A stretch of 64,000 nt of DNA, from NCBI GenBank assembly GCA_029990205.1, contig JAPEKQ010000001.1, positions 124,001-188,000 of the forward strand, written 5' to 3'. This document shows positions 45,150-52,787 of the stretch, piece after piece. The DNA comes from a bacterium (GTDB taxonomy: Bacteria; Joyebacterota; Joyebacteria; Joyebacterales; Joyebacteraceae). The stretch's first letter is position 1. Each line of letters begins with the position of its first letter. Position numbers and translations under genes: made by a program. The notes beneath the pieces are model-generated. The model saw only the letters and a program-made list of their open reading frames with translations. It did no database searches and was not told where the DNA came from.

Positions 45150-47072
45150 ATGACAGTCACAAGGACAAAGCACTGGATCGCAGCCGGACTCGCCGTCCTC
45201 CTCGTGCTAGGCGCCATGGGAGGATGCTCGAAGTTCGATGCGGGTGATCCGAACCCGAACATCAAGCCCGAGACGACGCTGTCGTTCTCCCCTGCGGCGG
45301 GCGACACGTCGAACTACCGGGTACGAATGAACTGGTTCGGATGGGACCCGGACGGCGAGATCGCATACTACTGGACCAAGTGGGATACATTCGAATGGCG
45401 CAGGGTGGTCAACACGGACAGCGTGTTCCTGGTCTCAGCAAGCGCCGACACGGTCGACGAATCGTTCGGCTACGAATATCATTCCTTCAGTGTCAAGGCG
45501 GTCGACAACGACAACGAGGAGGACCCGACGCCTGAGACGGTCGCGTTCACCGCGTTCACGATCGTCCCGGACACGGAGATCATCAGAGGCCCCAACGGCG
45601 TGACCGGCCCGATGGTCACGTTCGAGTGGGCCGGATCGGACCGAGACGGCGTGATCGTCGGCTACGGCTATCGGCTGTACAAGTGGGAGCAGTCGACGAG
45701 CGAGTGGGTCCAGGTGACGTCACAGACCGACCTCGACGCGGAGACCGTGGTCGCGAACTTCGGTCCGATCGAGGGGCTCCATCGGTTCGAGGTGTGGTCG
45801 ATCGACGACGCCGGAGCCGCGGACCAGACGCCGGCGTCGCGGGAGTTCACCTGCAACCCGGAGCTGGCGGGACCGAAGCTCTTCATCCTCTCGAACGTCT
45901 TCGGCATCAGGACCTACCGCGGACCGGTCTGGAACGACGTCTACAATGTCCCGACGCCGATCTTCGCGGGCGAGCGTCTCGCGTTCGAGTGGATCGCGAC
46001 CGCCGAGTCGTACGGTGGCCAGGTTGTCGGCTACCGTCACGCGTATGACGATACATCCAGCTGGCCCTCGTGGTCGGCGTTCGACACGGAGTTCAGCGTC
46101 GTGCCCGAACTCGGCCGCCACTCGCTGTACGTCAACGCGCTCGACAACGCCAACGTGCGCACTCGTGCACGCGTCTACTTCGACGTCGTCGAAGCCACGC
46201 TTGATGAGTACATCCTCGTTGTGGACGACTGGGACAGCAAGGAAGGAACACCGAACTGGCCGACGGATGAAGAACGCAACGCCTTCTGGAACACGCTGCT
46301 CGCGGGCTACAAGCACATCAGGGTCGAGTGGCAGCCGGACCAGCACCAGATCGGCGGAGTCGACCAGGCGCCGGACGTCGACGCCCTCCGAGGAGCGTCA
46401 ACGGTGATCTGGTACGCGGACCAGGAGTACTCGGTCCTCAACGCGCTGTTCAACCCGTTCTCGTCGAGCTACAACTCGCTGGCCGGATACATGAGGGTCG
46501 GCGGCAACCTGGTGCTCTCGGGCCAGGAGTGCCTCAAGCAGATCCTCTATGAGAACTACCCGATGACGGTCGAACCTGCCGACACGACGGAGGCGGCACG
46601 TTTCGTCAGAGACTACCTGCACATCGGGTCGGCCGACTACAGCGGCTACGAGGCCAACAAGACCGCTCCGTGGAACTACGGCTACTGCTTCTACGGCGAC
46701 AATCCGACGAGTTCGGGTGAGGCGTTCGGCCTCGTTGACGCCTACATCGACAGTGTCGGCCCGAGCGGCTGGCCCGAGCGCGGCAAGTGGCCGTTCTATG
46801 TCTACACGATCAACTCGAACTACACGCGGTGTGGTCTGCCGGGTGTCGAGACGGTCACGGCCTACCAGGGCACGGGTCTCGAGGTCCTCGAGATGGACTC
46901 GTTCCTCAACATGAACTTCGAGGGCGTCCCGTCGTCGGTGCTCTACCTCTCCGGCGACAACCACGCGAACACCTGGTACATCGGCCATCCGGTCTACTAC
47001 ATCCAGGACGGCCCCGTGAGGAACAACTTCGACAAGGTCCTCGCGCTGTTCGGTGAGGAGAAGCTCGAGTAA
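45150..47072 (+). CDS. Lipoprotein with Ig-like repeats and a C-terminal conserved domain (second of a pair)
   Basis: This is a 640-residue lipoprotein, paralogous to the one before it in its first half: lipobox region near LGAMGGC, then NYRVRMNWFGWDPDGEIAYYW and VTFEWAGSDRDGVIVGYGY repeats. The second half (about 370-640) is different and includes YILVVDDWDSKEGT, GGNLVLSGQECLKQI and VLYLSGDNHANTWYIGHP, which suggests a Rossmann- or glutamine-amidotransferase-like sheet. I do not recognise this domain. ATG at 45150 has GAAGGGA eight bases upstream; a start 33 bases earlier would overlap the preceding gene and lack a signal peptide. Confidence 0.75.
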   Translation: MTVTRTKHWIAAGLAVLLVLGAMGGCSKFDAGDPNPNIKPETTLSFSPAAGDTSNYRVRMNWFGWDPDGEIAYYWTKWDTFEWRRVVNTDSVFLVSASADTVDESFGYEYHSFSVKAVDNDNEEDPTPETVAFTAFTIVPDTEIIRGPNGVTGPMVTFEWAGSDRDGVIVGYGYRLYKWEQSTSEWVQVTSQTDLDAETVVANFGPIEGLHRFEVWSIDDAGAADQTPASREFTCNPELAGPKLFILSNVFGIRTYRGPVWNDVYNVPTPIFAGERLAFEWIATAESYGGQVVGYRHAYDDTSSWPSWSAFDTEFSVVPELGRHSLYVNALDNANVRTRARVYFDVVEATLDEYILVVDDWDSKEGTPNWPTDEERNAFWNTLLAGYKHIRVEWQPDQHQIGGVDQAPDVDALRGASTVIWYADQEYSVLNALFNPFSSSYNSLAGYMRVGGNLVLSGQECLKQILYENYPMTVEPADTTEAARFVRDYLHIGSADYSGYEANKTAPWNYGYCFYGDNPTSSGEAFGLVDAYIDSVGPSGWPERGKWPFYVYTINSNYTRCGLPGVETVTAYQGTGLEVLEMDSFLNMNFEGVPSSVLYLSGDNHANTWYIGHPVYYIQDGPVRNNFDKVLALFGEEKLE

Positions 47073-47082
47073 CGGACCGCGT

Positions 47083-47166
47083 GTGCCGGACGCGTACCTC
47101 GCGTCCGGCACGCCCGGAACTGTGGCACAAGAGAGCCCGGAGACCTTGCAAGGTCTCCGGGCTCTC
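47083..47166. terminator. Tandem hairpins between convergent genes
   Basis: Two perfect stems: GTGCCGGACGCG/CGCGTCCGGCAC with a five-base loop (47083-47111), and a 17-bp stem with a two-base loop (47131-47166; arms 47131-47147 and 47150-47166). The second is an almost perfect 36-base palindrome. Neither has a clear T-run. Confidence 0.7.
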
Positions 47167-47278
47167 TGCATCCAACAGCACTTCCTGTCGGACAACGCAC
47201 CACCTGCTCCGGCCGTTCACACCTCCCTCGCTGTCCGATCCCCACTCGCCGCGCGCGACCGGCCCGCCAGTCCCCGAG

Positions 47279-48151
47279 TCAGACCCGGCCCTGAGCGGAA
47301 CCTCGTGCGAACACGTAGCGCGCCCTGAGGTAGGCGAGCCATTCAGACCGGCCAGACCACCCGGGCCCCTCCTCCACAGCATCCCAGAATTCGGAGCAAC
47401 TCATGGAGACAAAGGCAACGTCCGACCCGGCCACGGCCAGTGAGAACTCAAGGATCTCCCTGCGGTGTTCGACGCAGGCGGGGACATCCGGCCAGTCAAC
47501 CGGCTCCCAGAACACGTAGAGGAGCGTCTTGGGCTGGGGCTCGTCCGCGAGCGCCGACCGCAGAGCAAGGTACTGCCGCACCAGAGCCGATGCATCGAGA
47601 GACTTGAACCGGCCGGGATCGGCGCAGAGCGAATCGTAGAGAGCCGACCATTCCTGCGAGGCCGTGTCGCCGACGGCGTGCGCACAGCTGGCCGCGAGGT
47701 TCGCGGACTTCGTCGTGAGCGGCTCGGTCAGCACGCAGCTGGCGCCAAGAATGGAGTCGGACCCCAGCGCGAGCATCCCGAGGCGCGCAGGCGCGCCCCC
47801 CAGCCCCGTCCGCAGTCGTTTCCCGAGACGCAACACGTCGAACCCGGTCAGGCCGGGCACGGACAGCCGCTCCGGCGCCGAACGGAACGGACCGAACGCG
47901 TTCGCCGCGAGCGAGACCGATGAGTCGATGTCGCAGAGTTCGTCGAGCGCCGTCCTCCCATGCACCGGTGCGCCGGGACCGCCGAGAAGATCCCCCCGGA
48001 GCAACTCGTAGTCGACACCCGGAGCCAGGTTGTCGCGGGCGTCTCGCAGCCGGTGAGGGTGCGAGTCGTCGAACCGGGCCTCGGGCCTGAGCCTCCGCAC
48101 ACGGCTGCTGATCTCGTGTGCGATCTCCTCGCGAAGCGCTGTCAGAGACAT
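47279..48151 (-). CDS. PGN_0703-like restriction-endonuclease-family protein, apparently degenerate
   Basis: This is a 290-residue cytoplasmic protein with no membrane segment. The C-terminal half (LLYVFWEPVDWPDVPACVEH then REILEFSLAVAGSDVAFVSMSCSEFWD and WLAYLRARYV) resembles the PGN_0703 family of putative PD-(D/E)xK nucleases. In that family the active site is an ExKxTEP-type motif; here the aligned segment reads GASCVLTEP, lacking the E-x-K pair. I infer a catalytically dead or altered member. No methylase or other defence gene is adjacent. GAGGAG precedes the ATG. The family match is from memory and not verified. Confidence 0.45.
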   Translation of the reverse strand: MSLTALREEIAHEISSRVRRLRPEARFDDSHPHRLRDARDNLAPGVDYELLRGDLLGGPGAPVHGRTALDELCDIDSSVSLAANAFGPFRSAPERLSVPGLTGFDVLRLGKRLRTGLGGAPARLGMLALGSDSILGASCVLTEPLTTKSANLAASCAHAVGDTASQEWSALYDSLCADPGRFKSLDASALVRQYLALRSALADEPQPKTLLYVFWEPVDWPDVPACVEHRREILEFSLAVAGSDVAFVSMSCSEFWDAVEEGPGWSGRSEWLAYLRARYVFARGSAQGRV

Positions 48152-48280
48152 CCTCTGCTCCTCGTGAGTGTCCAGGCACGGGCAACAAGGAAACCGGGGC
48201 GCCCACGCTGTGGACCCCCCGGCCTTGATGTCATTCGTTGTGTCTGCCGGCCGAGCCGGCCGGGAACACCGGCTCCGATC

Positions 48281-49261
48281 CTAGAAGATGAATGTGATCG
48301 CGAAGCGGCTCTCGCTGTCGAGATTGCCAAGGTCAACGTAGGCATAGTCGAGGCGGAAGGCTGCCTCACTCGTCGGGAAGAGCAGTCCGAGCCCGAGGGT
48401 CAGTCCCTCTTCGTCGTAGTTCATGCGATACCCGCCGCGGCCGAACACGTAGATGTTGCCCTTGTGGAACGTGTACTCGGCGCCTGCGCTCGCTCGGTTC
48501 CCGCCGTCCGGCGTCCGCTTGTACTCGCTGGTCACGACGACCCGATGCGTCACGACGTCGAAGACTCTCATCGACGCGCCCACACGGTAGGTCGTCGGCA
48601 TCGGGTAGGTCTCGCCGAAACCCGAGTCAGACCCGGTCCGGGCCCAGCGGTTCTGCGGCCCGAGGTTCATCACGGAAGCGCCGAGGCGAAGGTTGCGGAA
48701 CCTCGTCTCGTAGAGCACTCCGATGTCACCACAGACGCCTTCACAGAACGCGTCCGCCATTCCCAGGTGATACCAGCGCACGGTCGTCCCGACGGAGAGA
48801 CCGTCGCCGAACTCCCAGCAGTACGACCCGCCGAACGCCATGTCGCCGGCGTCGACCTTGTCACCGATACCGATACCGAACTCGCTGTCCGGATCGTAGT
48901 ACTCGGTCTTCTCATCGTAGGGGCTCATCTGCATCACGGACCAGCTGAAGGCGAAGACGCCCCGGAGATAGCTGTGCCGGAACCCGTAGCTGAGGTGCTG
49001 GAAGGATAGCCCCGCCGCCCATGTTGTGTTATTGATGTGAATCTCGCTGCCCTCGACGAACGTGAGGCCGGCCGGGTTGTAGAAGACGGTCATCGCGTCG
49101 TCACCCAGACCCGCGAAGGCGCCACCCATGGCGACCTGCCGGGCGCCCGCGTCGACCTCGAGGAAGCTTGCGAGATGCGTCCCCACGCCGTCGGCAAGAC
49201 CGGCCTGCGGAGCGCAGAGCATCAACGCCAGCGCGCCGATGAGGAACAGGTGTCTTCGCAA
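48281..49261 (-). CDS. PorV/PorQ-like outer-membrane protein
   Basis: This is a 326-residue protein with a signal peptide (about 4-23, ending GLA) and the PorV-family signature DAGARQVAMGGAFAGLGDDAMTVFYNPAGL, quoted here by its core MGGAFAGLGDDAM. Regular amphipathic strands follow, with a typical C-terminal aromatic end (FAITFIF). The TTG at 49261 has GGAG seven bases upstream. It is paralogous to the next gene upstream: both have a GGYRMNYDEEGLTLG-type motif. It is the last gene of the receptor-led operon and is probably an outer-membrane export or carrier barrel. Confidence 0.8.
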   Translation of the reverse strand: MRRHLFLIGALALMLCAPQAGLADGVGTHLASFLEVDAGARQVAMGGAFAGLGDDAMTVFYNPAGLTFVEGSEIHINNTTWAAGLSFQHLSYGFRHSYLRGVFAFSWSVMQMSPYDEKTEYYDPDSEFGIGIGDKVDAGDMAFGGSYCWEFGDGLSVGTTVRWYHLGMADAFCEGVCGDIGVLYETRFRNLRLGASVMNLGPQNRWARTGSDSGFGETYPMPTTYRVGASMRVFDVVTHRVVVTSEYKRTPDGGNRASAGAEYTFHKGNIYVFGRGGYRMNYDEEGLTLGLGLLFPTSEAAFRLDYAYVDLGNLDSESRFAITFIF

Positions 49262-49369
49262 GTGAGTTCTCCTTTCGAACTTCTCCAGGCATCGATGCGC
49301 ATCTCGCATCATTCCGATCCGCGCCGCGCGCGGAGAAGCACTCCCAGAGGGGAAACGTCCGGGTTCATG

Positions 49370-50341
49370 CTAGAACTCGACGACCACTCCCATCCGGTGA
49401 ACGACGCCGAGATATCCGAAATCGTTGTAGCTGTAATCAACGCCGACGACGCCGAGTGAGCCAACGGCGATCTTCGCGCCACCGCCGAACGTGTAGCTCT
49501 CTTCGTCGTAGTTGAGCTTGTAGCCCGCTCTGACGAAGTACATCTCGTTCAGGGCGTACTCCGCTCCGACGTTGACCTTCTCAGACGTATCTGCCGGGTG
49601 ACGGAACTCCGCCGCAGCAGTGACCCGCTGGCCCGGAGTATCGATGATGTTCATCGACACGCCGAACTTGAAGGTCGCCGGGACGGGCACATCCTCTTCG
49701 ATGTACGCGCCGCCCGCACCCATGTTCTGAATGGCCAGACCCACCTTGAGCGACCGGAAGCCGGTGTCATACAGGGTTCCGAAGTCGACAAGGAAACCCT
49801 CGACGTAGTAGTCCTCAAGGCCTTCCACACCGAGCACCGAGAGATCACCCAGGCCGGAGTGGATCCACTTGAGCGTGCCGCCCGCCGAGAACTTGTCCGT
49901 GAATACACGCGCGTAGGTCAGACCGACCGCGATATCACCCGCGTCGAATTCAACGCCTACGCCCTCCGGCTGGTCCGCTGTCCGAACCAGCATCGGATCC
50001 ATCGACAGCGTCGTGACGCTGACGCCGATGATGCCCTGGATGAAACCGGGCCGCATCGCATACCCCATGAACTGGTGCGAGATCTCCGCGGGCCATGTGC
50101 CGTAGCTGAAGCTCACGGTGGGCTGTGTGATACTCCTCAGCCCCGCGGGGTTCCAATAGAGCGACTCGATGCCATCCGCGGCCCCCACCATCGCCTCCCC
50201 CATACCCGTGCCTCGCGGTCCCGCACCGATCTCCAGGAACTGGAAGCCGACCGTGCCGACCTTCTCGAACATCTCCGTCGCGTGCGCTGGCACCGCCAGC
50301 ACCACGAGGGCGAGCAGGGCCAGTAGAAGCTTCCTCGTCAA
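49370..50341 (-). CDS. PorV-like outer-membrane protein
   Basis: This is a 323-residue barrel with a signal peptide (about 3-22, ending AHA), the signature LEIGAGPRGTGMGEAMVGAADG followed by SLYWNPAGL (first part quoted by GAGPRGTGMGEAMV), and a C-terminal VVVEF. This is the closest match in the window to PorV of the type IX system, which shuttles cargo to the sortase. The TTG at 50341 has GGAGG six bases upstream; an ATG at 50347 abuts the same site and is less well spaced. It lies between the large secreted protein and the second PorV-like gene. Confidence 0.85.
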   Translation of the reverse strand: MTRKLLLALLALVVLAVPAHATEMFEKVGTVGFQFLEIGAGPRGTGMGEAMVGAADGIESLYWNPAGLRSITQPTVSFSYGTWPAEISHQFMGYAMRPGFIQGIIGVSVTTLSMDPMLVRTADQPEGVGVEFDAGDIAVGLTYARVFTDKFSAGGTLKWIHSGLGDLSVLGVEGLEDYYVEGFLVDFGTLYDTGFRSLKVGLAIQNMGAGGAYIEEDVPVPATFKFGVSMNIIDTPGQRVTAAAEFRHPADTSEKVNVGAEYALNEMYFVRAGYKLNYDEESYTFGGGAKIAVGSLGVVGVDYSYNDFGYLGVVHRMGVVVEF

Positions 50342-50405
50342 GGACATCCTCCTTCCGCCGGTCGGCTGGCGTGTCCGGTCTCCGCCGCCGGCACCACTCG
50401 ATCAA

Positions 50406-52691
50406 TTACTTGATGATCGCGAACTTGCCTATCTTCTCGCCAACCGGCGAATCGATGTGATAGATGTACACGCCGCTGACGATGATCTGGTCGTTTCTCG
50501 AGATCATGTTCCAGCAAGCGTCTCCCCCAGTCTCATCCGCGTCGGGATACAGCGTCTCCACGAGCTCGCCACCGAGCGAGTAGATACGCACGATCGCGTC
50601 GCGCGGAAGATTCTGGAAGCAGATCTTCTCGCCCGTCGGGTCCGAATCGTCCGGCTCAAGGTTCCAGCGCGAGATGAACTCGTGGTTCACGTACGGATTG
50701 GGAACCACGCGAACGTCGTCGAGCGAACTCTGCACGGCCGAGTTCGGCGTGAGGAGCGTCTTGTTCTGCGAGTACTTGCCGTAGTGATACCCCTCGGCGG
50801 TGCTGTCGTACGCCGTGACGGAGTACCAGTACGCGAACCCGTTCTTCACCAGCGTGTCCACATAAGCGTACTTGCCGATGCCCTCGAGGCCGGTGTCCCA
50901 GTCCTCGAGCTCGGAGCCGCCGTTGCTGCGGTCGATATCGAGAATCAGCTGCCAATCCTGGTCCCGAGGCTCGGTCGACTCGCGTGTCCAGCCGACGGCC
51001 TTCCAGACCTGATATCCGTAGAAGTCCCGCACGCCCGTGAGCGGATCATCGAGTTCCTCGGGGTAGTCGTCCCACTCGATCCTCACGAACTGGTCGCCGA
51101 CCGTCATCTCCTGGTTCGGCGGCGGTGGCGGCGTGTCCGCGACCCAGTGGATCAGCACGCTCTCCGGCTCACCGGCGCAGTTGCTGACCTCCTGGTAGAT
51201 ACCGTTGTAGATCTGCTGCGCGGTTGCGGCGTTCTCGAGCATGCCCTGGAAACCGCGGCCCATCACGAACGCGTACTGGAACTCCAGCGTGTCACCGGGC
51301 GCGATCTCTTCGAACGGTCCCGCCGAAAGCAGCAGTCGGTAGTCCTGCGGAGCGTCCGCGTTTCGACCGATGTTGACGTCCCACTCGTCGTCCTCATCGA
51401 CCTGACCATCGTTGTCGTTGTCATACCCGTCAAGCGTCGGGTAGTCGGCGCTGTATCCGAGAGTCTCCGCCCCGGTCGGCGTGATGAAGCCGCGAAGGAG
51501 ACGATACCTGTCCATGTCGTGGTCCGGATCAAGACCGATCGCCCAGATCTGGAACGCGTGGACTCGGACCTCCTCAGGCGCCGGCGGGAACTCGGGCGGG
51601 TCAGCAACCTGATCCCAGTCCTCGTCCGCAGTCGGGTGGCCGAGGAACATGCAGCCCAGGTAGCCGAGCGCCGCGTTGCCGTCCTGACCGTACGGGTCGT
51701 CGTACATGTAGCACAGCGAGATATCGAGCGTGTCGAAGTCCGCCGGGTTGTTCGGGTTCTGATTGATGATGACGGTGTCGATGTACCCACCGCGGTCATC
51801 ATTCCAGTAGAACAGATCGTTGTCGTCGGGACCCGCGTCCGCGTCGACCATGAACCCGATGTACGCCATGCGGATCGTGTCTTCACCGACGTTCGTCACC
51901 AGATAGTTGATGCCGACGAAGTCGTCTGTCTGCTCGCTCGTCCACTGGTAGCTCTCCTGGACGACTCTCAGACCGAGGCTCGTGTGAAGGTCGATGGTCG
52001 CACCTTCGTTGACATCCTCTTCGTAGGTATCCGAATAGACCATGCGGAACATCTGCTGAGAGATCGCGGCGAAGTCTTCGTCGATGAGACCGTCACCATC
52101 GTTGTCGACACCGTCAAGCGGATCCTCGTCGTACCACTCGAACGGATCGTCCTCATAGATGACATGGTCCGCGCAGTCACCGTCGTCGTCGGAGAGACGG
52201 GTGCTGTTGGCGCCGCCCTCCCACGCCTCATAGATCGTGGCCAGAAGGTCTTCCGGGTCCGGCCGGAACTCCGTCTGATAGACGGCCGCCGTCACGAGCG
52301 TGTCGGACCTCCCCGTTGCCGCGTTGTCCACGATACCGCCCACCCAGAGGCCCGCCGCGTACAGATACTCGTTGTTGCTTCCCGCGGGCCACTCACACGA
52401 CGGATTGTTGAGGTCACCACCGTAGCGCCCGAAGAAACCAAGGTTGCTCACGTGCAGAAGCACCTGGCCTACGTTGTGGTACCAGCCGTAGTAGATGTAG
52501 ATACGGCTCTGGAGGTCACGCATCACCTTCTCGTAGCGCGCCCGGTCGTTGACGTCCATCCTCGCGCCGGCATCGTCCGACAGCGAGCAGAGCGTCGCCG
52601 CGACAAGCGCCACGAGAACGAGCGACAGGAGCGCCCTGCCGATCGGCGCGATGCGCCGTCCCTCGCCCCGTCCTATCCTGCCAAATCCCAT
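50406..52691 (-). CDS. Large secreted protein with calcium-type repeats and type IX-like C-terminal domain
   Basis: This is a 761-residue protein: a signal peptide (about 18-42), then a long domain opening YEKVMRDLQSRIYIYYGWYHNVGQ. Two calcium-binding-like segments, DNDGDGLIDEDF and DNDNDGQVDEDDEW, resemble thrombospondin type 3 loops. A fibronectin-like module (about 530-660) follows. The end, VVPNPYVNHE to KIGKFAIIK, matches a FlgD-Ig/type A sorting domain. It is likely exported via the PorV-like barrels next to it. GGAGG lies six bases before ATG 52691. Function unknown; similar proteins accompany TonB-dependent receptors in FCB genomes. Confidence 0.78.
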   Translation of the reverse strand: MGFGRIGRGEGRRIAPIGRALLSLVLVALVAATLCSLSDDAGARMDVNDRARYEKVMRDLQSRIYIYYGWYHNVGQVLLHVSNLGFFGRYGGDLNNPSCEWPAGSNNEYLYAAGLWVGGIVDNAATGRSDTLVTAAVYQTEFRPDPEDLLATIYEAWEGGANSTRLSDDDGDCADHVIYEDDPFEWYDEDPLDGVDNDGDGLIDEDFAAISQQMFRMVYSDTYEEDVNEGATIDLHTSLGLRVVQESYQWTSEQTDDFVGINYLVTNVGEDTIRMAYIGFMVDADAGPDDNDLFYWNDDRGGYIDTVIINQNPNNPADFDTLDISLCYMYDDPYGQDGNAALGYLGCMFLGHPTADEDWDQVADPPEFPPAPEEVRVHAFQIWAIGLDPDHDMDRYRLLRGFITPTGAETLGYSADYPTLDGYDNDNDGQVDEDDEWDVNIGRNADAPQDYRLLLSAGPFEEIAPGDTLEFQYAFVMGRGFQGMLENAATAQQIYNGIYQEVSNCAGEPESVLIHWVADTPPPPPNQEMTVGDQFVRIEWDDYPEELDDPLTGVRDFYGYQVWKAVGWTRESTEPRDQDWQLILDIDRSNGGSELEDWDTGLEGIGKYAYVDTLVKNGFAYWYSVTAYDSTAEGYHYGKYSQNKTLLTPNSAVQSSLDDVRVVPNPYVNHEFISRWNLEPDDSDPTGEKICFQNLPRDAIVRIYSLGGELVETLYPDADETGGDACWNMISRNDQIIVSGVYIYHIDSPVGEKIGKFAIIK

Positions 52692-52787
52692 CAAGAACCT
52701 CCGTGCACTGATGCTGGCTCGACGCTAGAGAGGAAGCCGACCCCGGGGGAGCAAACTCCGTGTGGCCGGCCTCTCGTTCTCTCGTGG

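Noticed and set aside
52695-52787. GAGAGGAAGCCG...CGGCCTCTC dyad between the receptor and secreted-protein genes as a terminator
   Set aside because: The stem is imperfect with a long loop and no T-run; the two genes appear co-transcribed.
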